A stretch of DNA of 64,000 nucleotides from Antitrichia curtipendula. Taxonomy: Eukaryota > Streptophyta > Bryopsida > Hypnales > Leucodontaceae. The first letter of the stretch is position 1. Each line of letters opens with the position of its first letter. Position numbers and translations under genes: made by a program. The notes under the pieces were generated by a model that was given only the letters and a program-made list of their open reading frames with translations, did not search any database and was not told the origin of the DNA. Shown here one piece after another: positions 23,660 to 34,873 of this stretch. Where the stretch lies: positions 19,116,981 to 19,180,980 of the forward strand of contig OX579640.1 in the NCBI GenBank assembly GCA_951230915.1, written 5' to 3'.

Positions 23660-25060
23660 TTTTGAATTAGTACTTAAGAAGTTATGGACAATCTTCCTAT
23701 TTTGGTGAACTTCCACCATTCTTGAAAAAGAAACTAATTAAATTCATGTTTGAATGCAAAGATCACAATTTATACTAAAAAATATATAGACATAGTTCAT
23801 GAATCTTGCTAGAACAATCTTGCGATTATTGTTTTCCATTTCCATCTTAGAACTCTTCAAATTTTAGTTTTGCCTTCCATCTTGACCCTACTTGTATGTA
23901 ACAATTACTTTTGAAAAGTGAAAACCAAATGTTTTTAAGTTGAATTTTAGTTCCTAAATTCTCAATTTACGACTTCATTATAAAAAATTTAGAAACAAAA
24001 ATTGGTGGTGGCAAAATACTAAATTAAGAAGATTCAAACAAATGTAGTTAATGAAGATCCCCAAACAAATGATTTCTTCACTTCAAATTCAAATATCTTC
24101 CAATCTACATGGTAAAGGGTTTTGAAATTTCTTCTACACATTATTATACTAGTCTATTACAGTAGTCTACAGCCAAAAATGCCAGAAATTTCTAAAGTTT
24201 ACAATTTATGGCTAAAAAATGGCATTCTTCATGCTTCTTGAGGAAAAAATGGCCTTCGATCCTCCGGATTAAATTCAAATCCCATGGACTTACATAAAAT
24301 TGTATCAAAAAATATTGTCGTTGCAATATTTTAATTCGATTTCAAACATATGTACGGAATATGCATACGCACATCTTCCATATTAAAAAATGACTCCCTA
24401 CAGTAACAATTATATGACATACAAAGGGTGCAATGTGAGGTGCCATATGACTAAACTTTGTGAAATACATATCTCTATGTTGATTAACTAGATTTTGCCA
24501 ACATAAATCTATAATTGTATTGTCTTGTTGAAATTTATAAAATTATTTACCTTATGAGGCCAAGTATAACAATCTTAGCATGATAAAGAAATACCTATTT
24601 TACAAACTTTGACATCGCCCCTACCCCCCCAATATAGAAATCTTTGCATGAAGAATTGTAAAACTTTCCAAGAACAGCAAGAAGTACTCATTGAGGGGAA
24701 GATATAAATCAAATGATTCCTACATATGTCCACAACCAAATTAAAATATTTCAACAACAATGACTTTATTGAATTATAAATATAAATCCATGAGTATAAA
24801 ATAAAAAATTTATAGAAAAGGCAATTTTATTGTTGAAAACACAAATTTAGTATGTTACACACCAATTAGGAAAAATGCAATTTTATTTAGGCTTACTAAA
24901 AAATACCAATTATGATCCACCTTGCTACAAAATTCTTTGTATGGCTCAACGAGGTTGTTTATAGGATTACTGTATTTGATTGTGCATTTCTTCCATGTGT
25001 CACATATTCAGAAAATCTCTTTACTTGTTCCTAATCATCTCTTCCAAATTGAACTTCCGT
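23660..25060. other. AT-rich gap inside the hAT element
   Basis: No gene is seen. Sequence near 23800-24300 resembles the interior and ends of the piggyBac-type short elements found near 16.5-17.7 kb. Confidence 0.45.
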
Positions 25061-25062
25061 TC

Positions 25063-26195
25063 CCTACCCGCGGTCAACCAAGACGAGGTCGCCCCAATCC
25101 CGCGGGCGCCCCAAACCCGAAGTCTCCTACATTCCTTCATTTGGGCAGAAAGGGACTCTTCCTACTCAAGTTCTGCAATGATCCGAGTTCTCCAATGATC
25201 CCCCATTTGGGAAGGAAGAAACGATCTATCCCTACCCGAGGTCACCTAAGACCCGAAGTCTCCTCCATTCATTCAATGGCTCCCACATCCACCCGAGCTC
25301 TTCCAAGACAAGAGGTCGCCCAAAGCAAGAGGTCGCCCAAGACAAGAGGTCGCCCTCTACCTGCGGTCGCCTAGACCCGAAATCGCTCCTTCAACACAAA
25401 ATTCGACCAATTTTGAGACATGAAGTAAACCCACACCCACCCGAGGTCGCCCAGGACAAGAGGTCGCCCTCTACCTGCAGTCGCCTAGACCCGAAATCGC
25501 TCCTTCAACACAACATTCGACCAATTTTGAGACATGAAGTAAACCCACACCCACCCGAGGTCGCCCAGGACAAGAGGTCGCCCTCTACCTGCGGTCGCCT
25601 AGACCCGAAATCGCTCCTTCAACACAACATTCGACCAATTTTGAGACATGAAGTAAACCCACACCCACTCGAGGTTGCCCAGGACAAGAGGTCGCCCTCT
25701 ACCTGCGGTTGCCTAGACCCGAAATCGCTCCTTCAACACAACATTCGACCAATTTTGAGACATGAAGTAAACCCACACGCACCCAAGGTCGCCTTCTACC
25801 TGCGGTCGCCTAGACCCGAAATCGCTCCTTCAACACAACATTCGACCAATTTTGAGACATGAAGTAAACCCACACGCACCCGAGGTCGCCCAGGACAAGA
25901 GGTCGCCCTCTACCTGCGGTCGCCTAGACCCGAAATCGCTCCTTCAACACAAAATTCGACCAATTTTGAGACATGAAGTAAAGCCACACGCACCCGAGGT
26001 CGCCCAGGACAAGAGGTCACCCTCTACCTGCGGTCGCCTAGACCCGAAATCGCTCATTAAACACAACATTCGACCAATTTTGAGACATGAAATAAACCCA
26101 CACGCATCTGAGGTCGCCCAAGACAAGAGGTCGCCTACCTGCGGTCGCCTAGACCCAAAATCGCTCATTAAACACAACATTCGACCAATTTTGAG
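25063..26195 (+). repeat. 114-bp tandem array of the hAT motif
   Basis: The anchor TTTTGAGACATGAAGTAAAC recurs at 25411, 25525, 25639, 25753, 25850, 25964 and 26078, and in diverged form at 26189. The period is 114 bp, with one unit shortened by 17 bp. Each unit carries three or four ACCCGMRGTCGCC-type motifs, all in plus orientation. The 25063-25380 part is an irregular lead-in with the same motif. Open frames across it follow from 114 being a multiple of three. No gene follows downstream, so it may be the remnant promoter array of a lost cargo gene or an expanded regulatory repeat. Confidence 0.85.
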
Positions 26196-26390
26196 ACCAA
26201 GACAAAATAATGACTCAAGATTAAATATAAATCATAATAGCTCAAAGATGAAATCAAAATACAATAATCCAATTGTAAAATAATTGTAACAACAAAATTA
26301 AATCCTTTGACAACTCGATTTGTTGAAATTGCATTCCAAAATGATAGCATAAATCCCTAAAGGACAATTGTCCATTAAACACCTAATTGA

Positions 26391-26936
26391 AAGGCTTAAG
26401 GCATGTACAAGTGAATAGTAAAATAATACAATGTCAATAGTGAATTATAATTTGGTGCAATGTAAAAGGTCTTCTCAAACCCTAGACCCTAGACCCTAGA
26501 CCCTAGACCCTAATACCAAGTTTATTAATTTTGTATGCCATGCCTAGAGTTATGTAATCCCACTTCTTTTGCTTCTTTATGAAGAAGTCACCTAAATATA
26601 TAGAAGTGACATCCATGTTTTATTTTTCATTGTGAATTTTTTCCAATTCAACGGCCTTTCCCTTTATATGTAATTTTGAATAAAATGAAGTAAATGGTAT
26701 ATGACTAACATGAATGGTGGAGGAGAAAGTAATAAAATGGGGAATGGATTTATTAAACCTCCATCCATTAGACCCCACATGGCCTATCTTCCACATTTTG
26801 GTGATGAAAAATCTTAGTGGTCTTGTAGAACCTTACTAAATTTTTAATTGTGGTAGTTGACATGTTTTTCTCAAAATTCATTTCAAAGTGTACCATGAGC
26901 ATTCAAAATCAGATTTAGGAAGTGAAAGATTTTGAT
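26391..26936 (+). repeat. Direct duplication, copy 1, with CCCTAGA tract
   Basis: About 545 bp nearly identical to 27486-28024, differing at scattered single bases and by one CCCTAGA unit. It contains four CCCTAGA repeats near 26480, one base off the plant telomere repeat CCCTAAA. Confidence 0.85.
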
Positions 26937-27485
26937 CTTCATATTCATGTTTTGTGACAGGGGCTCTATAACAAATTTTTATCTTCCTATGGTTAGGGCT
27001 CTTGTAAATGCTTTTTTTTTTTATTTTATTTTTTAAAGCTATGGTTTCCCATTTCTTTTTTGAACTAAAAGAGAAACCCTTGAAAGTGAGCCTTAAAGAC
27101 AAAAATATTTGAAGAAAATACCACATTAGAACGTATTTGGAAATAAATGAAGAGAAATTATTTTAAGAAGACACTAATTGATTGGGGTTATGCATGTTAT
27201 GCCCTTTAAACTCATATATTTGGGATGATTAAGATTGTAGTTTTGAAATGTGATACCAAGTTTAGAAGGCTTCAAATCAATTTCATGTAGGTGAAAAGTG
27301 ACAACCTCTTCATCAAACTTTATAATCCTTCAACCCATAAGTGATATTGTTGTATTTCCTTTTTTTATGTGATCTCTTATATGTGCAATTTGGGATTCGT
27401 ATGGCCATGAGTTAACTAAATTTGATAAAAATGTTTTCAAACATTGGTTTAGAATAAATTTAGAGCAAATTCAAAGAAGATCTGA
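26937..27485. other. Spacer between the two duplicated blocks
   Basis: AT-rich DNA with no gene or repeat recognised. Confidence 0.4.
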
Positions 27486-28024
27486 AAAGGCCTAAGGCAT
27501 ATACAAGTGAATAGCGAAGTAATACAATGTCAATAGTGAATTATAATTTGATGCAATGTAAAAGGTCTTCTCAAACCCTAGACCCTAGACCCTAGACCCT
27601 AATACCAAGTTTATTAATTTTGTATGCCATGCCTAGAGTTATGTAATCCCACTTCTTTTGCTTCTTTATGAAGAAGTCACCTAAATATATAGAAGTGACA
27701 TCCATATTTTATTTTTCATTGTGAATTTTTTTCAATTCAACGGCCTTTCCCTTTATATGTAATTTTGAATAAAATGAAGTAAATGGTACATGACTAAAAT
27801 GAATGGTGGAGGAGAAAGTAATAAAATGAGGAATGGATTTACTAAACCTCCATCCATTAGACCCCACATGGCCTATCTTCCACATTTTGGTGATGAAAAA
27901 TCTTAGTGGTCTTGTAGAACCTTACTAAATTTTTAATTGTGGTAGTTGACATGTTTTTCTCAAAATTCATTTCAAAGTGTACCATGAGCTTCCAAAATTA
28001 GATTTAGGAAGTGAAAGATTTTGA
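27486..28024 (+). repeat. Direct duplication, copy 2, with CCCTAGA tract
   Basis: Second copy of the repeat at 26391, with three CCCTAGA units. It ends exactly where the motif cluster of the gene at 28654 begins, so the cluster appears joined to it. Confidence 0.85.
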
Positions 28025-28460
28025 TCTCTCTACCCGTGGTCACCATGCCTTGGATTCCATGAATTTCAAGCTTGAATTTCCCTCCTTTCTGGACAAGAGG
28101 TCACCCCACCCGCGGTCGCCCCTGCCTTGGATTCCATGAATTTCAAACTTGAATTTCCCTCCTTCTTGGACAAGAAGTCACCCCACCCGCGGTCACCCCC
28201 ACCTTGGATTCTGGGAATTTGAAACTTGAATTTCCTTCCTTCCTGGACCCGAGGTCGTCCTACCTGAGGTCGCCCCTAACTTGGATTCTGTGAATTTGAA
28301 ACTTGAATTTTCCCTCCCTCCCGGACCCGTAGTCGTCTCACCCGCGGTCGCCCAGGCCTTGAAGTTCATGAAATTCAAAACTTGAATTTCTTCCCTCCTG
28401 AATCCACGGTCGCCCTGAACCCGCGGTCGCCCTGTCTTGCGTACTCGCCCAGGGCGACTT
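28025..28460 (+). promoter_or_regulatory. Motif cluster upstream of coiled-coil gene
   Basis: About fourteen copies of the ACCCGMRGTCGCC motif occur, all in the sense direction of the downstream gene. They are set in an irregular tandem unit of about 80-85 bp that also repeats CTTGGATTC, AATTTCAAACTTGAATTT and CCTCC. Confidence 0.8.
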
Positions 28461-28480
28461 CGGGTACATAAGAGGTCGCC
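28461..28480 (+). promoter_or_regulatory. TATA-like box of coiled-coil gene
   Basis: CGGGTACATAAGAGGTCGCC lies 180 bp before the ATG. The leader at 28514-28535 (GCGCACTGTCTTTCATCC) and the block GACTGAATGCGTGCTCGTG are shared with the kinase gene. Confidence 0.65.
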
Positions 28481-28653
28481 CCCTCCCATTCTCGTCACTT
28501 TCGATTCCAGCGCTGCGCACTGTCTTTCATCCGTCTCAGAGCGACTGAATGCGTGCTCGTGTTCTGGGATTTTGAGGCTTGTAATTGCTACCAAATTTGC
28601 ATCACCGAACTATCCTTTTTTTGGTGGAGTTCCCAAGGTTGAAATCATCCACG

Positions 28654-30177
28654 ATGGACGCTAACACAAAAAAGATTAAGAAGAAAGGAGATAGCCAACA
28701 TAGAAACCGTCGCATCCTTCTTAATCCAGGGGCTGTGGCATTTCAAGGTTGGGATCGAATCAACGGAGATTGGACGATGGTGATTTGCAAGAAGTTTGTG
28801 GAGTGGTGCCATATTGACAAGCTATTCCCTTTTCATCGACACAAATTGCATCTAAAGATGAATGCTGCAAATCTACATTACTGCAAGGATGTCGCATTTG
28901 TGCAACGTTGTATCGAAGTGCATCGACATTTGTACAACACACGAATAGTGGTCAGGAGCGAGGTCCCGTTGTTCATTTGTCAAATGGTGTATGCAGAGCT
29001 AGTCTTGGCACGAACGGTAGATTGGACTACCGTCAAGGCATCGAAGCTTATCACCATTCCAAGAGCCAAAGACATTCCGAGGGCGGGTCCCTCCGCTAAT
29101 CCATGGGACGGGCTAGGAAAAAAGAAGTTGATCCAAACAGGGGTGGCGGATGAAGAATACGTGTGGTCAACTCATGCGAGTTCAGCTAGTGAAGAAAGCT
29201 CGGATGAAGAACTTACCTCGGGCGCTCCTATGGATGCAATGGAAGTAAACCCATTGGATGTTACCCCACTTCAGGTTCATCATCCCGAAAACGATGAAGT
29301 ATTGCAACATGTGTTCGCATGCATCCAAATAGAAGCACTTGATAGACTGGATGGAGAGATCGAAACAGAGGAGGAGGAGGTGGTGCCGCCTTTGTTGGCA
29401 TTGCCTTGGGTGGAAGAAGTACCGGCAATGGAAGAACACGTTGAAGGTTCCTATCGTCGAGATACCACGAAAGCCAAAAAACAGTTTTACAAAGAGAAAC
29501 TTCATCAGCTTCTTGAAGATTTGGCAAGGACAGAGGAAGCATGTCAAAATTACAAAAAGAAGACTATGGAAACTTTTGATGGTGAATATGTGTCCACCCT
29601 CCAAGCAAAAATTGAAAGTGGGCAAACCCGTTTGGCCGTGCAAGCTAGAGAGATAGCAGACCTGGAGGCATTTTACCGGGAATTTTCCGGTGGTCCAGAC
29701 GGAGGGCCTAGTGCTGGCGGCAGTGAGGAAGCCAAGGCTCGGCTTTCCAAAATTATAGAAGATTGCAGGATGGAAGAAGATCGGTACATTACTGCAAAGA
29801 GAAGTGTGGAGGAAGGACGGTCAAGGATAATTCACCTGACCGAAATCGGGGATCGGGCCCCTCTTGATCGTGTCTCCGAATTCGATGCCCAAGATGTAGA
29901 TAAGCTATATGGGACACCGCAAGCAGAAGTAGCCGACTTGAAGAAGAAGTTAGCTACTTGTCTCTCGTTGGAAGAGAATTTGCAACGAAGCGTGCATCAA
30001 TTGAACCAACACATTGATTTATCCAAATCGTGGAGAAAAGCTTGGAGGCAAGGTTACTTTAAGAGCTTCGGGCAATGTAACATCGCATATCTGAAGAGGG
30101 TAGAGAACGAGGTGATGGTCGAGCTGGAATCCGAGAAAAAGAAAAGAGAAGAGAAGGACAAGAAGGATATTGCATGA
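28654..30177 (+). CDS. hAT cargo: intact coiled-coil protein with shared Cys/His N-terminal domain
   Basis: The ATG at 28654 gives 507 residues; the frame is open upstream, but that is leader sequence. Residues 1-15 are Lys-rich. Residues 20-130 form the domain shared with the RING protein and the decayed gene at 19057-20502: FQGWDRINGDWTM, EWCHIDKLFPFHRHKLHL, NLHYC, VQRCIEV and EVPLFI. The conserved Cys and His residues could bind zinc. An acidic region follows (about 165-265). The rest is mostly coiled coil (about 270-505) with a KKKREEKDKK tail. It resembles a nuclear or chromatin-associated oligomerising protein, but no known family is recognised. It is the best-preserved paralogue without a RING finger. 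Confidence 0.75.
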   Translation: MDANTKKIKKKGDSQHRNRRILLNPGAVAFQGWDRINGDWTMVICKKFVEWCHIDKLFPFHRHKLHLKMNAANLHYCKDVAFVQRCIEVHRHLYNTRIVVRSEVPLFICQMVYAELVLARTVDWTTVKASKLITIPRAKDIPRAGPSANPWDGLGKKKLIQTGVADEEYVWSTHASSASEESSDEELTSGAPMDAMEVNPLDVTPLQVHHPENDEVLQHVFACIQIEALDRLDGEIETEEEEVVPPLLALPWVEEVPAMEEHVEGSYRRDTTKAKKQFYKEKLHQLLEDLARTEEACQNYKKKTMETFDGEYVSTLQAKIESGQTRLAVQAREIADLEAFYREFSGGPDGGPSAGGSEEAKARLSKIIEDCRMEEDRYITAKRSVEEGRSRIIHLTEIGDRAPLDRVSEFDAQDVDKLYGTPQAEVADLKKKLATCLSLEENLQRSVHQLNQHIDLSKSWRKAWRQGYFKSFGQCNIAYLKRVENEVMVELESEKKKREEKDKKDIA

Positions 30178-31018
30178 TTTTGATTAGTTGCAATTGTTGT
30201 AGGACTATATGCTTTTGTAAACATGTATATATACCCGCGGATTATGTATTTGATATTCATGATTTAATGCAAATTTGTCCATTTCAAATCTTGATTTACT
30301 ATTGTTGAGGGCTCTTGGATATAAGGCTCTAGGAATTAGGGCTCTTGTACATTAGAGGTTGGAGAAAAATCACATCAGAATTTAAATTACAAAATTTGTG
30401 GACTACAATTTCATTACACATAAATTGATTGTAGTTCAACATGTTATGCCATTTAAAACTGACCATCTTTAAAGAGGCCACTTCTTCAAGTAGAACACGG
30501 GGGAAAAAAATTAAAAGATATCAAATTGGTTTAAAATTTGAACATGGTTATGATCAAACATTGTAATCTTCCAACTCATAAGTGATGTTGTTATGTTTTG
30601 TTTTGCCCTTACACGTGGAGCATGTGTCTTTCTTTTTAGAATTTGAAATTACTATGCATTTTTTAGGAAATAATGAAGAAATTCCATATGTCATACAGAA
30701 TATACTCAAAATATCTTACATTTTCACCATAGAATTATATTATGATTAATAACATCATTATGTACACCGAAGTTGACGTGCCATGCTAAAATGGGAGACA
30801 TAACTAACCATACTTATAGGCCCAAAGTTCATATTGCTATAAAATAGTAAAAATTAGTATTATTTCAAATATTCCAATTGGAATAAAAAATGTATGTAAC
30901 AAGTGTGCCAAGCATTAGGTAGATTCAAGATCAAGAAATGCCATTTGAATTCATGAAATTCACAACAGTAAAAAACTATAAGAAATGCCCAAAAATCACT
31001 TTAAGGGTGATTTGTGGA
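30178..31018. other. 3' flank of coiled-coil gene
   Basis: AT-rich with no gene. Short AGGGCTCTTG repeats occur at 30306-30350 and near 26990. Confidence 0.4.
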
Positions 31019-31022
31019 TTAA

Positions 31023-31830
31023 CCCCTAAAGCCCTGAGGTCTTTTTTCCATCAAAACACACTTAAAACTGCCACTTCTATTGCAAAGAGCAAAAAACTAT
31101 AAAAATTGTTTTTTTTTGCATATCTAACCGTAGGATCTTATACTAGACTAGTATAAGAATGTATGCAAGAAATTTCAGAAACTTTGACCACATAGATTGC
31201 AAGATATTTGCATTCAAAGTGAAGAAAACAAGTTTTTTTGCACCTTGCTTGACTAGATTTATGGGCTTTGAACCTATTTAACTTAAATTTTTTGTATTGC
31301 TGATTTTGATTTTCTAAGATTATATGTTGAATAATTCAGTTGAAAATCTAGGAAAAAAAATTCAAGAAAAAAACACTAAATTTTCACTCATTAAAAAATT
31401 GTTAAATAGAAGTAGGTTCAAGATTGAAGGAATAACTAAATCGTTAATAGCTCGAAGGCAAAATTGAAATACCATAATCCGAACGGTGAGATTGTTCTAG
31501 CAAGCAAATTCAACCTTGTCTAACATTTTTTTTCTGAAAATTGAAAAAAATTCCATTAAAAAATGAATCCTAAAAGTTATTTTTTCAAGAAGATGCTTAG
31601 ATTGCCCGAAAAGCTAAGATTGTCCATAACTTTTTCATTTTTAGTCCAAATAGAATGAATCAAAGCTTCAAATGTACACAAAAAGACATAGATTTTGGAA
31701 AAAATATTTAAGAAATTTATTTTGAATTTTTGTGATTTTTTTGTGTTGCCCGCCAAACTCTATTTTTGGCATAACTTTTTCTCCCGGGCACCATTTGAAA
31801 TAAAAATTATATATCCACAAAGCTCCACAA
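31023..31830. mobile_element. piggyBac-like short element, right end lost
   Basis: TTAA (31019-31022) followed by CCCCTAAAGCCCTGAGG is a piggyBac-type left end. The interior matches 16507-17426 and 20803-21384 in inverted or direct blocks (for example CTCCCGGGCACC near 31782). The match fades near 31830, just before the transposase promoter cluster, so the right end is missing. Confidence 0.5.
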
Positions 31831-31879
31831 GCGGCCCTAAAAAGAAAAAAAAATTGCACACATGCTTACCCATGGACCA

Positions 31880-32045
31880 TGGTCGCATTCTACTGGAGTC
31901 GCGGTCGCCCCAGAAAAGGACGTGCAGTCGCCTGGCAGGCACCCGAAGTTGCCCTTCATGGGACCCGCGGTCGCCCCCTCAGCCTGTACCCGAGGTCGCC
32001 TCTGTACCCGAGGTCGCCTCTGTACCCGAGGTCGCCCTCACCCAC
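31880..32045 (+). promoter_or_regulatory. Motif cluster upstream of hAT transposase
   Basis: About seven motif copies lie in the sense direction, including three perfect tandem units of TACCCGAGGTCGCCTCTG (31986-32035, 18-bp period). Confidence 0.75.
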
Positions 32046-32058
32046 AACCCCTCTTGGA

Positions 32059-32068
32059 CTATAAAGCC
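32059..32068 (+). promoter_or_regulatory. Putative TATA box of hAT transposase gene
   Basis: CTATAAAGCC lies right after the motif cluster and 230 bp upstream of the ATG. Confidence 0.55.
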
Positions 32069-32293
32069 TGAAGGGCAGCCATTGCCTCTCATCTTGCTTC
32101 GGTGATAAAGCTCTTGTCTTGAATCCTCTAAAGAGGCTTCTTGCAGACGTTTAGGTTCTTTGGAGGGCAACAACCTAGCTTTGAGAGGTTCATAGGACCA
32201 CTCTTGGCGGGTGGCTTTGTCATTACTTCTTTTGATTGGTCCGGTTTTTTCGATAAAGTAATTTTTCTGTGAGACCCATTGCGGATCTGCAAG

Positions 32294-34873
32294 ATGGCTG
32301 GCCGAGGTGGTGGGAGGACAACGCCTGCTAACGATACACGTAGGGCCACAAAGGAGTGGGACCCTTGGCTCATAACGTGCACTGAAGGTGATGCCTCCTT
32401 GTATCCAAAGAAATGCAGATTCTGTGGGTGGAGCACAGTATTTGTACGGAAGAGGGCATTGACTCACTTTGGATTTGGCGCCACACGTAGACAGGATCTC
32501 TGTCAACGTATCCCTCCAAACGTATTGGAAAAATTTAGGAACTGTATGGGGGTTGTTCCAAAATTCATGAGCTGCGAAGAAATGTACGATGCGCCGATTC
32601 CACTCAATGCAGATGATGGTGTTGTTGGGCCCCTTGTTGGGCCTGAAGTGGAGGTGGATTTTGAAGGGTCCGGGGACCCTAGTCGTACGAATGAACCATC
32701 GACTCCTAATCCAAACTCAGTAGATTCTACTCCAGCGATAGTGGAGAGAAGGAGGAATGTGCCTTCCATTTCCCATCAAAGAAGTATGGATGAAGCATTA
32801 CAATTGGCCCTTCGACAGAAGTTAGATAAAATGTGGGCTTCCTTTTTTTATGAAGCCAACATAGCCTTTAACGTCGTGCGACATCCTGCGTTTATAAATG
32901 CAGTGAAGGAAACCGCTATAGCTGGATTTGTGTATCAACCGCCATCATACAATGCAGTGCGCACGAAAATGATAGATGTGAAAAAGGCAGCTGTAGAGAA
33001 CATGGTCTCCCAGCGGACGAGGAACTCTATTGACCAGTATGGAGCGACTATTTGTTCAGATGGATGGTCTGATACCAATACTCGTCCTTTGTTGAATATG
33101 ATGCTCGTATGTCCTGCTGGGGATGTTTTTTTGGGCTCAGTGGATAGCACAGGGGTGAGGAAGGACATTGCCTACACCACGGATATTATGGCACAATACA
33201 TAGACCAGGTTGGACCATTAAACATTGTTCAACTATATACGGACAATGCCGCAGTAATGATAGGGGCCATGACAAGGTTGCAAGAAATGTACCCTCACAT
33301 GTATAAACAAGGGTGTGCAGCACACATTTTGGATTTACTTTTGGAAGACTGGGGAAAGGAAAAGAAGGTGACTGAATTGGTGGAGGACTGTAGGAAAATT
33401 TGCACGTTCATCAAAAAATATCAGCTCACTTTGGCTCTGTTTCGGAAATATTCACCGAACAAGGTGTTGAGACTCCCTGCCTTAACGCGGTTTGCTTGCA
33501 ACTTCCTCATGGTAGATCGTCTCGTGGATTGCAAGCAGGCGTTGCACAACGTGATTTTGGATGAGACGTATGCGCCTTTTGAGATGAGTTTGTTTCAGCG
33601 GAAGAATGGATACATAGTTCAAGGACGAGCCGTGCGTGCAAGACAAAACATTCTTTCAGAAGCGTTCTGGGTGAAATGTGAGAATTTTCTGCACATGGTA
33701 CAGCCTGTGTTCGTTGCTCTTCGAGTGTTTGATGGGAAGATCCCGGCAATGCCCAAAGCTTTTATGGTGATGCAGAGCTTGAAAGAGCACGTGTACTCTT
33801 TGAGGAATGAACCTTTTTTTCTAGACCCCGCGATTGCAGACAAGTACAAGAAGCAGTTTGACGCTCGTTGGAAATTGATGCTCATAGATTTGCACTATGC
33901 AGGTGCACTATTGAACCCATATTTGCTTGATATAGCAACCATTCAAAACAATGGCAAGGCCAAATCTGCCTTGAATCGAGTCATACGAAAACTCAGCGAG
34001 CCATTGGGAGTGTCACCCATGGAGGCAATGAGTGAGCTTGTGGAATTCAAAGAAAAGACAGGTCCATTTGACCCTTTGATGGAGGCTCCTGATATCACTC
34101 AAGGTACACTACTGCCCCATCAGTGGTGGAACCATGTGGGTGGTAATGCTCTCCCGAAAATTGCAAAGAGAATTCTATCTTTGACATGCTCAGCATCTTC
34201 ATGCGAAAGGAATTGGAGCATGTATTCGTTTGTACACAGTAAAGTGCGAAATCGCCTGGCCACATCCAAGGCGGAGGCATTGGTGTATATTTACGCCAAT
34301 AGCAAGCTCGAACGTGAGAAACGTGGACACAATCCTGCCTTTTTTTACGATAAGTACCTAATGGATGGAGATATTGAGGAAGAGAACGAGGAAGCATTGT
34401 CTTCGGGTGACGAAGATGACGTGGTTTCTAGAGTTGGTTGGGCTGCCGATAATCGTATGGAAGAAGAAGAGCGCTTGCATGAAAATCCTTGGGTTGGAAT
34501 GATGCCTGCTGCTGTTGACCTCCCGCCAAGACGACGTTACGGCCACACTTTTACGGATGGTAATGATGAGAACAATTCTGGTGAAGAGGAGCCCCTACGT
34601 ACACCAGAACGGAATCGCATCTTTGCATGGGATGAAGCTCCAACCGCATATTCACCGCTACCGAGGGAAAGAACTTTTGATGACAACAATGAAGGCGTAC
34701 AAAATCCAGTGCCTGCACCAGAAGAGCCTACAAGATCTCCAGTACTAGCACATCCGTCTTCAACCATGCCAATAAATCTCCGGAGCACTGCACGAGTTAT
34801 TGTGGAAAGTGAAAGAGAAGAAGAGGCAGTACACATTGATGAGGTTGTACGTGAGGGTGCCCAATTCCTGTAG
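32294..34873 (+). CDS. hAT transposase (BED finger, RNase-H-like core, hATC domain)
   Basis: The ATG at 32294 gives 859 residues. A BED-type zinc finger lies near residues 20-62 (C41, C44, H58). A DUF659-like core follows, with catalytic Asp in SDGWSD (about residue 256) and Asp in YTDNAA (about 317), then GCAAHILDLLLED. The hATC dimerisation region, with SCERNWSMYSFVHSKVRNRL and the catalytic Glu near residue 638, precedes an acidic tail. All expected catalytic residues are present, so the protein looks active up to its tail. The frame stops at 34873, but the next frame (34870-35568) continues in protein-like sequence. The gene sits near the right end of the 24-kb element and has the same motif cluster before it as the cargo genes. 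Confidence 0.88.
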   Translation: MAGRGGGRTTPANDTRRATKEWDPWLITCTEGDASLYPKKCRFCGWSTVFVRKRALTHFGFGATRRQDLCQRIPPNVLEKFRNCMGVVPKFMSCEEMYDAPIPLNADDGVVGPLVGPEVEVDFEGSGDPSRTNEPSTPNPNSVDSTPAIVERRRNVPSISHQRSMDEALQLALRQKLDKMWASFFYEANIAFNVVRHPAFINAVKETAIAGFVYQPPSYNAVRTKMIDVKKAAVENMVSQRTRNSIDQYGATICSDGWSDTNTRPLLNMMLVCPAGDVFLGSVDSTGVRKDIAYTTDIMAQYIDQVGPLNIVQLYTDNAAVMIGAMTRLQEMYPHMYKQGCAAHILDLLLEDWGKEKKVTELVEDCRKICTFIKKYQLTLALFRKYSPNKVLRLPALTRFACNFLMVDRLVDCKQALHNVILDETYAPFEMSLFQRKNGYIVQGRAVRARQNILSEAFWVKCENFLHMVQPVFVALRVFDGKIPAMPKAFMVMQSLKEHVYSLRNEPFFLDPAIADKYKKQFDARWKLMLIDLHYAGALLNPYLLDIATIQNNGKAKSALNRVIRKLSEPLGVSPMEAMSELVEFKEKTGPFDPLMEAPDITQGTLLPHQWWNHVGGNALPKIAKRILSLTCSASSCERNWSMYSFVHSKVRNRLATSKAEALVYIYANSKLEREKRGHNPAFFYDKYLMDGDIEEENEEALSSGDEDDVVSRVGWAADNRMEEEERLHENPWVGMMPAAVDLPPRRRYGHTFTDGNDENNSGEEEPLRTPERNRIFAWDEAPTAYSPLPRERTFDDNNEGVQNPVPAPEEPTRSPVLAHPSSTMPINLRSTARVIVESEREEEAVHIDEVVREGAQFL

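Noticed and set aside
25413..26283. Open frames of 143-149 residues with 38-residue repeats
   Set aside because: The 114-bp array is a multiple of three, so frames stay open by chance. The sequence is the non-coding hAT motif in tandem.
26480..26515. Internal telomere
   Set aside because: Only four units of CCCTAGA occur, inside a duplicated non-coding block. Too short and off-consensus to call a telomere.
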